This document shows positions 1-7,697 of a stretch of DNA of 64,000 nucleotides, one piece after another. The translations under genes and the position numbers were made by a program. The DNA is from Anaerolineales bacterium (GTDB taxonomy: Bacteria; Chloroflexota; Anaerolineae; 4572-78; J111). The stretch spans positions 1 through 64,000 of the forward strand of contig JABTUW010000008.1 of the NCBI GenBank assembly GCA_015075185.1. Reading direction: 5' to 3'. Every line of letters begins with the position of its first letter. Positions within the stretch are counted from its first letter, which is position 1. The notes under the pieces are model-generated. The model did not search any database. It was not told the DNA's origin and was given only the letters and a program-made list of their open reading frames with translations.

Positions 1-1
1 T

Positions 2-1672
2 TTGACCGGCAATTTGTCGTGCGACGAGAACGGCGACTGCGCCACCGGTGAAGCTATAGCGATCTTCCAACTGACCGAGGCCGAAGTGCTGGACGGCGCC
101 TGGCCGCCCAAACCTTTCTGGCAGCCTGCACCGGCAATTGATCCGGCCTGTGAGTACGGCGGCGAGATCAAAAGCATCGAAGCAGTAGATGATCTGACCG
201 TTAAATTTACCCTATGTTATCCTGATGTGGCTATACCGCCCAAGCTGGCATCTCCTTCGTTTAATATCTATCCGTCCGAATACCTGGAGAGCACCGGCGG
301 CACGGGCGACATTTTAGACAAACCTGTTGGCACTGGCCCATATCAAACAGTCGAGTGGAACAAAGGTGATAATATCGTCTTTAAGCGGTTTGAAGATTAC
401 TGGGGTGAGCCGGCCAAAACCGAAAATTTTGTCATCCGCTGGAGCACCGAAGCAGCGCAACGGCTGCTGGAACTGCAAGCCGGCAGCGTGGATGGTATTG
501 ACAACCCCTCGCCTGATGACTTTCCCGTGATTGAAGCCGATAGCAATCTGGCGTTATACCCCCGGCCCGGTTTGAATATTTTCTACCTGGGCTTCAATCG
601 TGACTTTCCGCCGTTTGACAATGAAAAAGTTCGCCAGGCGCTCTCTTATGCCATTGATAAGCAGCGGATTGTAGACAATTTCTACCCCGGCGGGTCAGAA
701 GTAGCCAACTATGTCACGCCATGCGCGCTCGCCGGCGGCTGTGAAGGCCCGGCCTGGCCCGACTACGACCCGGAGAAGGCCAAAGCCCTGTTGGCTGAAG
801 CCGGTTTCCCCGATGGCTTTGACACCAAGATTCAGTATCGCGATGTAGTCCGCAGTTATCTGCCAGAGCCGGGAGTGGTGGCGCAAGACATCCAGGCCCA
901 ATTGAAGGAAATCGGGATCAACGCCGAAATTGAGGTGGTGGAAAGCGGCGCGTTTATTGACGCCGTCCTGCAGAAGCGCGTGGACGGTCTGTTCCTGTTA
1001 GGCCAGGCGGCGGATTATCCCGACACGACCAACTTTATGGATTATCACTTTGGCGAAGGAGCCATTGGCTTTTTTGGCGAAGGATTTCCTGACCTGCAGG
1101 AGATTCTAAAGCAGGCAGCCAGCCTGGCCGATCAGGCCGAGCGGAACAAGCTCTACGTCCAGGCCAATGAGTTGGTGGCGCAATACGCGCCGCTGGTGCC
1201 GATTGCTCACGGCGGGTCAGCTACCGTCTGGAAGGCTACGGTCGAAGGGGCGCATGCCTCGCCTGTCGGCGACGAGCAGTTTGCCGTGATGGGTATTGAA
1301 GGACAGGATACGCTGGTCTGGATGCAGGGGGCCGAACCCATCAGCGGTTATTGCGCCGACGAAAATGATGGCGAAACGGCTCGCTTCTGCCAGGCTTTTG
1401 GGGAGCCGCTGGTCCGCTTTGAAGTGGGCGGCACCGATGTCGTGCCGGCTCTGGCTGAGAGTTTCGAGGCCAGTGACGATCTGATGGAGTGGACCTTCAA
1501 GCTGCGGCCCGGCGTCAAATTTCACGATGGCAGCGAACTCGACGCCCAGGACGTGCTGACGACGTTTGAAGTCCAGTGGGATGCAGCGAACCCCCTGCAC
1601 ACCGGACGCAGCGGTGACTTTGTTTACTTCCAGATTTATTTTGGGGCGTTCAAGAACGCGCCCGAGCAGTAA
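2..1672 (+). CDS. ABC transporter solute-binding protein, family 5 (5' end outside window)
   Basis: This is the C-terminal part of an extracellular solute-binding protein of the DppA/OppA type (SBP_bac_5). These proteins capture peptides or other small solutes outside the cell and pass them to an ABC permease. Family-like blocks include KPVGTGPY near residue 108, FYLGFNRDFPPFDNEKVRQA near 195 and YDPEKAKALLAEAGFPDGF near 255. The gene runs off the left edge, so its start and signal peptide are not visible; the TTG at base 2 is only the first open codon. The last 90 or so residues (from GEPLVRFEVGG) resemble the N-terminal lobe of the same family (PALAES, VKFHDGS, QDVLTTFE), as if that segment had been copied or moved to the C-terminus. 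No permease genes follow. Substrate unknown. Confidence 0.85.
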   Translation: MTGNLSCDENGDCATGEAIAIFQLTEAEVLDGAWPPKPFWQPAPAIDPACEYGGEIKSIEAVDDLTVKFTLCYPDVAIPPKLASPSFNIYPSEYLESTGGTGDILDKPVGTGPYQTVEWNKGDNIVFKRFEDYWGEPAKTENFVIRWSTEAAQRLLELQAGSVDGIDNPSPDDFPVIEADSNLALYPRPGLNIFYLGFNRDFPPFDNEKVRQALSYAIDKQRIVDNFYPGGSEVANYVTPCALAGGCEGPAWPDYDPEKAKALLAEAGFPDGFDTKIQYRDVVRSYLPEPGVVAQDIQAQLKEIGINAEIEVVESGAFIDAVLQKRVDGLFLLGQAADYPDTTNFMDYHFGEGAIGFFGEGFPDLQEILKQAASLADQAERNKLYVQANELVAQYAPLVPIAHGGSATVWKATVEGAHASPVGDEQFAVMGIEGQDTLVWMQGAEPISGYCADENDGETARFCQAFGEPLVRFEVGGTDVVPALAESFEASDDLMEWTFKLRPGVKFHDGSELDAQDVLTTFEVQWDAANPLHTGRSGDFVYFQIYFGAFKNAPEQ

Positions 1673-1731
1673 GCCGGGAAAACTTTGCGGCCCGGTCAGA
1701 GCTGGGAGCCGCAGGGGTTGAGTAAACCAAT

Positions 1732-1776
1732 AAAGCTGGCCCATCCTTTACAAAGGATGGGCCAGCTTTTGTTTTG
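1732..1776. terminator. Bidirectional intrinsic terminator
   Basis: A perfect 18-bp inverted repeat (1732-1749 and 1752-1769) has a 2-nt centre, is followed by a T-rich run on the plus strand, and has A-rich sequence on the other side. It lies between the convergent solute-binding protein and DUF1697 genes, so it can end transcripts from both. Confidence 0.85.
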
Positions 1777-1781
1777 GCGAT

Positions 1782-2321
1782 TTACGAATATTTGGCGGCC
1801 ATCTTTTTGACGGTGTTTGAGTTACGGACGGTTGCCGGCAGGCCAAGCGTTTTTTCGAGCAAGGCTCCCGAAAACTGGGAGTCGCCCAGCTTCCTGCGGG
1901 AGAGCCAATAGACTTCGCGGCCATTGAGCTGGAACTCGTCAACCTCATTGGAGAAAGACAATAGTTTCTGCCGGGCTGCGCCGGCGGGAGTGTCTGCCAG
2001 GAAGGCGATATACAGCATGTTGCCGTCCGCATTCAAATCCGGCTCTTGGAAGGGTTTGTGGCGGGCAATTTCCCCCAGTTCGGCGGTTGTGCGGATGAAC
2101 GTCGCCACTGCATACCCCAAGGCCGCTTGCAAAGATTCTTCGATCTGCCGTTCCAGCGCCTTTTTATCCGGCTCGGTTGACTCAAAGATGACATTCCCGC
2201 TGGCGATGAAGGTCTCGACGTTGGCGAAGTCCATCGCCTCAAACAGCCGGCGCAGGTGGTCCATTTTCACCGTGTGCCCGCCGACGTTGATGGCTCGTAG
2301 GAAGGCAATATACTTTGGCAT
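1782..2321 (-). CDS. DUF1697 domain protein
   Basis: This 179-residue protein matches the DUF1697 family over its full length. It begins with the hallmark YIAFLRAINVGGH and continues with LRRLFEAMDFANVETFIASGN and VIFES. The family is widespread and soluble, with a ferredoxin-like fold; its biochemical role is not established. The gene stands alone on the minus strand and ends just before the shared terminator. The start at 2321 fits the conserved N-terminus, although no strong ribosome-binding site is evident. Confidence 0.88.
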   Translation of the reverse strand: MPKYIAFLRAINVGGHTVKMDHLRRLFEAMDFANVETFIASGNVIFESTEPDKKALERQIEESLQAALGYAVATFIRTTAELGEIARHKPFQEPDLNADGNMLYIAFLADTPAGAARQKLLSFSNEVDEFQLNGREVYWLSRRKLGDSQFSGALLEKTLGLPATVRNSNTVKKMAAKYS

Positions 2322-2328
2322 GAGTTAA

Positions 2329-2462
2329 CTTTTTCCTAAGCTGCTTTAGCCAAACCTTTGACCTCAGCCATCGCCGAAGCTATGACCTCATCACTCACCC
2401 CTGCCTTAGTAAACTCTCAATCAAACTACTTGATTTTCGCTGCAAATCGGTGGCTAAGCGAG
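2329..2462. other. Short gap, possible decayed coding remnant
   Basis: No intact gene is seen here. On the minus strand a short frame ending in EVKGLAKAA followed by a stop (about 2340-2415) looks protein-like, but it is cut by an upstream stop. It could be the C-terminal remnant of a lost gene. The evidence is weak. Confidence 0.2.
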
Positions 2463-2681
2463 TTATCCTGCTACCGCCAAATCGCGCAGCGGCAAAGAAA
2501 TCGCCTCTAAACGGGAAAGATTGACAAATTTACTGGCGTGATCAAGATCAATGCCGACGAGATGGCCTTCGTCGTCAAAATCCAAAACCACGCCCGGCGC
2601 TGCTTCTTGCGAATTTACGCTCGGTTTCTCAGATAGTTCAATATAAAGCGAATCGGTTTCTGGATAATAATGAAATGTCAT
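2463..2681 (-). CDS. DUF2283 domain protein, probable antitoxin-like partner
   Basis: This 72-residue protein has the DUF2283 pattern: YYPETDSLYIELSE, then a VVLDFDDEGHLVGIDLDHAS core. The start is placed at 2681 because a GGTGAG ribosome-binding site lies just upstream and the family begins with this beta-strand. A longer reading frame to 2738 would overlap the preceding gene. It starts about 4 nt after the stop of the gene at 2686-2925, so the two are very probably cotranslated. Such two-gene units are commonly suspected to be toxin-antitoxin-like, but that is inference here. Confidence 0.8.
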   Translation of the reverse strand: MTFHYYPETDSLYIELSEKPSVNSQEAAPGVVLDFDDEGHLVGIDLDHASKFVNLSRLEAISLPLRDLAVAG

Positions 2682-2685
2682 TGTC

Positions 2686-2925
2686 TCACCCTTCTGGCTT
2701 AAAAGCCGGATCTGGAAACGCATTATGAATCGTTTCACCGTCTGGCAAAGTTACCACTCGTAGATAAGTTCCCAATTCAGGAATAAAAACCCAATGACGA
2801 ATCCGGTCATCCTCGGCTTGTATTTCATAGTAGATGGGTTCCTCTAACGCCAACTGACACCATTCACGCCGTAAATAGGGACGTTTGCGCAAAACTTGTT
2901 CCTCAAAGTAGCGGGTTGTCTTCAT
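2686..2925 (-). CDS. Small conserved hypothetical protein paired with DUF2283 (toxin-like)
   Basis: This 79-residue basic protein contains the segments RKRPYLRREWCQLAL, RIRHWVFIPELGTYLRVVTL and DGETIHNAFPD. The short beta-rich layout resembles the RelE/DUF4258-like small proteins that precede DUF2283 genes. No catalytic residue can be named with confidence. It is first in a two-gene unit, with the DUF2283 start only about 4 nt beyond its stop. A toxin role is a guess from gene size and pairing. Confidence 0.7.
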   Translation of the reverse strand: MKTTRYFEEQVLRKRPYLRREWCQLALEEPIYYEIQAEDDRIRHWVFIPELGTYLRVVTLPDGETIHNAFPDPAFKPEG

Positions 2926-3085
2926 TAAATGACCCGGGCAGAGGAATTGCTTATACAGCTAAAGCTTAGGCTATATTGTAGCACAGTTCGATGTGATTCC
3001 GTAAACAACCTGGGACGAACCAACCAGCGCCAAAAGGGTCGAATGCCATGAACCCCAACGAATTTTTGCCGCCTCAGAGGGTGTT

Positions 3086-3108
3086 GGGGCGAGCGGGAGA
3101 CTCGCCCC
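3086..3108. repeat. Small perfect hairpin
   Basis: An 8-bp perfect inverted repeat (3086-3093 and 3101-3108, GGGGCGAG/CTCGCCCC) lies in the 230-bp gap between two minus-strand genes. There is no T-run, so it is more likely a REP-like palindrome or RNA-stabilising hairpin than an intrinsic terminator. The rest of the gap (2926-3158) shows no convincing gene. Confidence 0.45.
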
Positions 3109-3158
3109 ATAGTACTACATGATAGGGAATATTTTGGATAAAACAAGGCTTTGGTTCT

Positions 3159-4169
3159 TTACCAATCTTTTGTCTTTAACATTTCTGCTATTTGGACCGT
3201 ATCAGGCAAATCCGAAATGCCTAAGAGCTCTCCAAGATCAAAATACTGTGTACCTCGCATTGACCCTCTTGACTGTTTCCTGTATTCGGTTTCATAAACA
3301 TGTTTTACTAAAAAAAACCTCATCCCTTTAGATATATCCCATCCATTATTATCCTTTGCTTTGGCAATTACTTTGACTATCCGCCTACGGTGGTCATCAG
3401 TAACAGGAAATACACTCTCTAGAATTTGAAGAGTAGAGTTAACCAAGTCAGCGACAATCACATTTTCAATTTCGCCTATTCCTCTGATACACTTGTTAGC
3501 ATAAATGCCAATGTATTTATGTTCTCTGTATGATTTGTTAACCGCGTCGTAGTATAAGTTGAACTCAAAGTTTTCATCTAAAGTCAATCCACAACCAACA
3601 GCACGCATCGTATATTTAACTCTTGGTAGTAAACCAGTTTCGGTACAAAAATTTCGGTAGTCTTCAAGCAGCTCTATCATCTCATAGTCGTGCTCGGCAA
3701 GAACACCTTTATAGCTCTCGATCACTTGCGCAAAGGTAGTACAAACAAAGACAATATTTGTATTTTTACTCTTATTGAAATCTCGAACGAAAGCCTTAAC
3801 TTCTGTCTTGAATTCAGGGCTAGGCTCTGAAGGGTTTAACAGTAAGAGTACCTGAGTTTCTTCACTACTAAATGCTTGTAAATGCCTACGTAATTGGTCA
3901 GGGTCATAATTACTGTAAAGTTTTGTCTCGACTACGACTTTAAAGCTTTGTTGAATTAAGAGGCCATCTGGAATACTATCTTTTTGGGCTTTAATTTGTT
4001 GCTTAAACGATACACCGACATCTATAGATACATCCTGTAGAATTTCATTAAGAAAAGCCTGTAATCTGAAGGGGCTATAAGAATAAAGACGCGAGAAAAG
4101 AAGAAGAGTGTTATTGGTTACAACATTTTCTTTTTGTGAGTATCTTTGAAAATAATGTATTTGAGTCAT
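3159..4169 (-). CDS. PD-(D/E)XK nuclease-like protein, function unknown
   Basis: The 336-residue protein is not a recognised family member end to end, but residues about 66-85 carry a classic PD-(D/E)XK nuclease core. This is IPDG, then a beta-strand ending VVVETK, spaced as in restriction- and repair-type nucleases. It is followed by LRRHLQAF, which may be the usual helix after the ExK strand. The C-terminal half (from about 190) has no recognisable motif. The gene is visibly more AT-rich than its neighbours and sits beside an IS element, which suggests horizontal acquisition. No methyltransferase or other defence partner is visible. The upstream ribosome-binding site is weak. It could be an orphan defence nuclease or a DNA-binding regulator with a dead nuclease fold. 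Confidence 0.6.
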   Translation of the reverse strand: MTQIHYFQRYSQKENVVTNNTLLLFSRLYSYSPFRLQAFLNEILQDVSIDVGVSFKQQIKAQKDSIPDGLLIQQSFKVVVETKLYSNYDPDQLRRHLQAFSSEETQVLLLLNPSEPSPEFKTEVKAFVRDFNKSKNTNIVFVCTTFAQVIESYKGVLAEHDYEMIELLEDYRNFCTETGLLPRVKYTMRAVGCGLTLDENFEFNLYYDAVNKSYREHKYIGIYANKCIRGIGEIENVIVADLVNSTLQILESVFPVTDDHRRRIVKVIAKAKDNNGWDISKGMRFFLVKHVYETEYRKQSRGSMRGTQYFDLGELLGISDLPDTVQIAEMLKTKDW

Positions 4170-4185
4170 TTATTGACTTTAGATA

Positions 4186-4225
4186 AATAAAGAGAAAAGG
4201 CGGCTTGTGAGTTGCACAAACCGCC
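4186..4225 (-). terminator. Intrinsic terminator reading leftward
   Basis: An 11-bp stem with one G-T pair (4199-4209 and 4215-4225, 5-nt loop) is followed on the minus strand by a T-rich run (TTTTCTCTTT). It lies just upstream of the nuclease-like gene and would block leftward read-through into it, perhaps from the IS side. Confidence 0.6.
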
Positions 4226-4246
4226 TGGCGGTAGAAGATAAAGGGT

Positions 4247-5581
4247 ATGCCAACCTTAAATTCTTCTACAGCCAAACAGCTTAACAATTTAATTGAGTTT
4301 CGGCAAACGGTGTATGACCAAATTGTGATCGGAACCAGGGATGCTCAGTTTGAGTTAATGGAGGCTCTGTTGCTAAGTGACCATCCTCGTTGTTTTGCCG
4401 AGGTGAGCCTCTCCCCAGCCTTTCGTCGGCGTTGGTCCAGTGCCTATAGCGCGATTGAAGAAGGAAGCCAGGATCAGCAGCAGATGTCGCGTTGCTTTTT
4501 AAGGCAAGTGCCACGGCAGGGCGTGCAAATATTTCCGTTGGATACGACGGTCTGGCCGCATCCGAGTGCCCGGACCTTGAGCGGCTTGGTCTACTCACCC
4601 AGCCCGACCAAAGCCTTAAAGCACCATTCGATTGTGCAAGGACACATCTATTCGTTGTTGACCTGGACCCCCAGTCCTGGGCAGAGTTGGTCCCCCACCC
4701 TATTCACCCAGCGGCTCGAACCGGGGCAAAAGGCGATAGAGGTGGGGGCGACCCAGGTGAAGCAACTGTGCCAAGCCCGGCCTGATCGGACCCAACAAGG
4801 ACTAGATGTCATTGTGACTGATGGACACTATGGCAATCATCACTTTTTTGGGCTGGTCCAGGGATTAGCCTGTGCCATTTTGAGCCGACTGCGCTGTGAT
4901 CGGGTGTTATACCTGGCTCCTGGTCCTTACCGGGGCTGGGGGCGTCCGGCGGTACACGGGGCCAGATTTGCCTTCAAAGCCCCAGAAACCTGGCCAGAAC
5001 CGGTCGAACAAGTCGAGTTTAACCCCGAACGGTGGGGACAGGTGCGCTTACGCCGCTGGTGTAACCTCCACGCCAAGCAGGACGCTCAGACCAGCTTTGA
5101 TGTCATCTTGGCCGAAGTTCACCTGGAACGGCCCAAGCCACCCGCCCCGCTCTGGTTGGGGTACTTACCCGGTCACGGGGATTATCCGCTCCAGGAGGTC
5201 TGGTCTTGGTTCGATTTTCGCTGGCCGATTGAACCGAGTATCCGGTTTCGCAAACAATACCTGGCCTGGACTTTACCTTACTTTCAGACCAGTGAAGCTT
5301 GTGATCGCTGGACCAACCTGGTCGAGATCGCCTACTGGCAAGTGTTTCTGGCCCGCCAGCTTGGCTCGGATCAACCCTTGCCCTGGCAAAAAGCGCAAGT
5401 CCGCTTGACCCCGGGTCGGGTTCTGCGCAGCATGGGCGCAATTTTTAGTCAGATTGGCACCCCGGCCCAACCGCCCAAAACGCGCGGAAAGTCGCCCGGT
5501 TGGCCCAAAGGACGACCTCGTCAGCGACCTGAACGGTATAAACCGACCAAACGGACCAAGAAAAAGGTCAAAACAACCTAA
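4247..5581 (+). CDS. IS transposase, DDE type (IS701/NF041680-like)
   Basis: This 444-residue protein is probably a cut-and-paste transposase. Candidate DDE residues are the Asp in FPLDTTVWP (residue about 99), the Asp in VIVTDGHYGN (about 190) and the Glu in FRWPIEPSIRFRKQYLAW (about 328); the last resembles the Y-(2)-R-(3)-E-(6)-K-like region of IS4-superfamily enzymes. The C-terminus is very basic (KGRPRQRP, TKRTKKKVK), as expected for DNA binding. The ATG at 4247 may not be the true start: a sequence at 4281-4307 is the imperfect inverted repeat of 5583-5606 and could be the left end of the element. A start at the GTG at 4310 would then be inside the element. Only one copy is in the window. 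Confidence 0.8.
   Translation: MPTLNSSTAKQLNNLIEFRQTVYDQIVIGTRDAQFELMEALLLSDHPRCFAEVSLSPAFRRRWSSAYSAIEEGSQDQQQMSRCFLRQVPRQGVQIFPLDTTVWPHPSARTLSGLVYSPSPTKALKHHSIVQGHIYSLLTWTPSPGQSWSPTLFTQRLEPGQKAIEVGATQVKQLCQARPDRTQQGLDVIVTDGHYGNHHFFGLVQGLACAILSRLRCDRVLYLAPGPYRGWGRPAVHGARFAFKAPETWPEPVEQVEFNPERWGQVRLRRWCNLHAKQDAQTSFDVILAEVHLERPKPPAPLWLGYLPGHGDYPLQEVWSWFDFRWPIEPSIRFRKQYLAWTLPYFQTSEACDRWTNLVEIAYWQVFLARQLGSDQPLPWQKAQVRLTPGRVLRSMGAIFSQIGTPAQPPKTRGKSPGWPKGRPRQRPERYKPTKRTKKKVKTT
4281..4307 (+). repeat. Candidate left terminal inverted repeat of the IS
   Basis: The bases around TTAACAATT..ATTGAGTTT.CGGCAAA match, with two small gaps, the reverse complement of 5583-5606 just after the transposase stop. 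It lies within the first codons of the open frame, which matters for the start codon choice. Confidence 0.45.
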
Positions 5582-5582
5582 T

Positions 5583-5606
5583 TTTGCCGTAAAACTCAAT
5601 TGTTAA
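5583..5606 (-). repeat. Candidate right terminal inverted repeat of the IS
   Basis: This is the partner of 4281-4307, beginning 2 nt after the transposase stop codon. No convincing target-site duplication was found by eye. The remaining gap to 5778 is AT-rich and shows no gene. Confidence 0.45.
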
Positions 5607-5778
5607 AGAGCTTGGGTACGCTGGTTTTCATCTCAGTGCTGATTCAAGTTCTCTAAATTCAAAGTCATTTTCTAGCCTCTTAAAGTTATTACTCAAGGGT
5701 AAGAATGGCTTTTCACTGTTCGACTACTGGTTTCTATAGAACTGTTCCATAAATCATAGAAACACCCGACCCCTCCTC

Positions 5779-6681
5779 TCACTCCCCCGCCGCCTCGATC
5801 TCAAACCCCGCCAGATGTTCCAGCGCCTTGACCAGGGCGTGGTTGCCCTCGCTGCCCAGGCCCTGCGCTTGCAGGGTGCGGTAGAGCTGGAAGATGAGGG
5901 CCGTGCCGGGCAGCGGCACGCCCAGGGCGTCGGCGGCGTCGAGGACGAGGCGGATGTCCTTTTGCTGCAGGTCAATGGTAAAACCGGGCCGCCAATCGCG
6001 CTGCAAAATCTGCGGGCCGCGGTTGCTCAACATCCAACTGCCGGCGGCCCCGGCGCTGACCGCTTCCAGCGTTTTGGTCAGGTCTACCCCGCCGGCCTGG
6101 GCAAAGAGCAGCGCCTCACACATCGCCAGGCAGTTGCCGACCACCAAAATCTGGTTGACCAGCTTGACCGTTTGCCCTGCTCCAATCGGCCCGACGTGGG
6201 TGATCTTTTTGCCGATGGCCTGAAACACCGGCTGCGCCCGCTCGAAATCGGCCGCCTCGCCGCCGACCATAATGGACAGCGTGCCTTTGGCCGCGCCTTC
6301 GCTGCCGCCGCTGACCGGCGCGTCGAGCATAGCCACGCCTTTCTCGGCCAGCGCAGTAGCCAGTTTTCGGGTAGCCAGCGGGCTAATGGTGCTGCAATCA
6401 ATGACCAGACTGCCGGCTTTAGCGCCCTGAATGATGCCCTGCTCTTGGCCCAGGATGACCGCTTCCACGTCGGGCGTGTCGCTGACGCAGACCAACACCA
6501 TGTCGCTCTGCGCGGCGACGTCGGCAGGGTCGCGTCCGGCTTTGGCCCCGGCGGCTAGCAGCGGCTCCATTTTACCGGCGGTGCGGTTCCAGACGGTCAG
6601 CGGAAAACCGGCCTTTAACAAATTATGGGCCATGCCCTGGCCCATAATGCCCAGCCCAACAAAACCAATATTTTCAGTCAT
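5779..6681 (-). CDS. NAD(P)-dependent beta-hydroxyacid dehydrogenase (3-hydroxyisobutyrate / tartronate semialdehyde reductase type)
   Basis: The protein is about 300 residues. The N-terminal Rossmann motif is GFVGLGIMGQGMAHNLL, the substrate-binding signature is DAPVSGGSEGAAKGTL (about 120-135), and the catalytic Lys is in GQTVKLVNQ (about 170). The C-terminal all-helical domain is typical of the family. It interconverts a 3-hydroxyacid and its semialdehyde in the cytoplasm; the exact substrate (3-hydroxyisobutyrate, tartronate semialdehyde or a succinate semialdehyde) cannot be told from sequence. The start at 6681 is preferred over 6693 because a GGGAGGA ribosome-binding site precedes it at good spacing and MTENIGFVGLG fits the family. 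Confidence 0.88.
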   Translation of the reverse strand: MTENIGFVGLGIMGQGMAHNLLKAGFPLTVWNRTAGKMEPLLAAGAKAGRDPADVAAQSDMVLVCVSDTPDVEAVILGQEQGIIQGAKAGSLVIDCSTISPLATRKLATALAEKGVAMLDAPVSGGSEGAAKGTLSIMVGGEAADFERAQPVFQAIGKKITHVGPIGAGQTVKLVNQILVVGNCLAMCEALLFAQAGGVDLTKTLEAVSAGAAGSWMLSNRGPQILQRDWRPGFTIDLQQKDIRLVLDAADALGVPLPGTALIFQLYRTLQAQGLGSEGNHALVKALEHLAGFEIEAAGE

Positions 6682-6887
6682 AAGTCCTCCCAATTAGGAT
6701 GAATGACCTATCGTACCACCGATTTTCTAATCGGGCAATCAAATTCAGGGGCCAAAGAAAGGGTTACTTGCCAAATTGTCCAGCCGATTGTAGAATGTTT
6801 CACCTACACTGGCTAACCGGCTCCTCACTAAAGCAGCTTCAAATCGAACCGCGCCTGACTCTTTAGGCCGAAAGATGACCTCGTTCC

Positions 6888-7697
6888 ATGAAAACAGTTT
6901 CAAAATTCCCCTGGTGGTTTCTCGTTATCGCTTTAGTCGGGCTGTTCCTGTTTTATTCGTTTTATAACGATCAAACCTATGCCGAAATTTTCGCTTTTCT
7001 AAAGGAAGGCGTTCTCACTACCATTAAAGTCACGTTGATTGCGTATGCCATCGCCGTGACCGTTGGCTTACTGACCGGCCTGGCCCGCGTCTCGAAAAAC
7101 CCCATCGTATATAATATCGCTACCCTGTACGTCCAGGTGATGCGGGGTGTGCCGATTCTGGTGACGATTTTGTATACCGCCTTCGTGGTGACGCCCTGGG
7201 CGATTACGCTGATTAATAACCTGGGTGTCTGGCTGGCCGAAGCGGGAGTGCTGCCGGCGGACAACCCGCTGGCGGCTCTGCAAATTCGTGCCGTGGATTT
7301 TGTAACGCGGGCTATTATCGCCCTGGCCATCAGTTACGGCGCTTTTTCCGCCGAAATCTTTCGGGCCGGCATTGAGTCCATTGGCCGGGGACAGATGGAA
7401 GCGGCCCGGTCGCTGGGCATGAGCTATCTTCAGGCGATGCGTTACATCATTTTGCCCCAGGCGGTGCGGCGGGTCTTGCCGCCGCTGGGCAATGACTTTA
7501 TCGCCATGCTCAAAGAGTCGTCGCTCGTATCGGCGTTGGGCGTGCGTGATATTACTCAATTAGGCAAACTGTACGCTTCCAGTTCCTTCCGCTACCTGGA
7601 AACTTATACGGCGGTCGCTTTTCTGTATTTGACGATGACGATAATTCTATCCTTGGGGGTTAAAGCGATGGAAAAAAGGCTAAAAACCGATGAGTGA
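6888..7697 (+). CDS. Polar amino-acid ABC transporter permease (HisM/GlnP type)
   Basis: This 269-residue inner-membrane permease belongs to the His/Glu/Gln/Arg uptake family. It has five or six hydrophobic segments. The cytoplasmic EAA loop is clear in MEAARSLGMSYLQAMRYIILPQA (residues about 165-187), the site that docks with the ATPase. The conserved VMRGVPILV block is at about 83. Its end overlaps the ATPase start by 8 nt, so the two are translationally coupled. No periplasmic-type binding protein gene is adjacent, so it must be elsewhere. No good ribosome-binding site is seen before the ATG, and the 195-bp upstream gap shows no clear promoter. Confidence 0.92.
   Translation: MKTVSKFPWWFLVIALVGLFLFYSFYNDQTYAEIFAFLKEGVLTTIKVTLIAYAIAVTVGLLTGLARVSKNPIVYNIATLYVQVMRGVPILVTILYTAFVVTPWAITLINNLGVWLAEAGVLPADNPLAALQIRAVDFVTRAIIALAISYGAFSAEIFRAGIESIGRGQMEAARSLGMSYLQAMRYIILPQAVRRVLPPLGNDFIAMLKESSLVSALGVRDITQLGKLYASSSFRYLETYTAVAFLYLTMTIILSLGVKAMEKRLKTDE

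Noticed and set aside
2925..3146. 73-codon frame between the small-gene pair and the nuclease-like gene
   Set aside because: No ribosome-binding site, crosses a palindrome, and the sequence is not protein-like.
5607..5778. Hidden gene in the AT-rich gap after the IS
   Set aside because: Several stops in all frames and no ribosome-binding site; probably flanking DNA of the inserted region.
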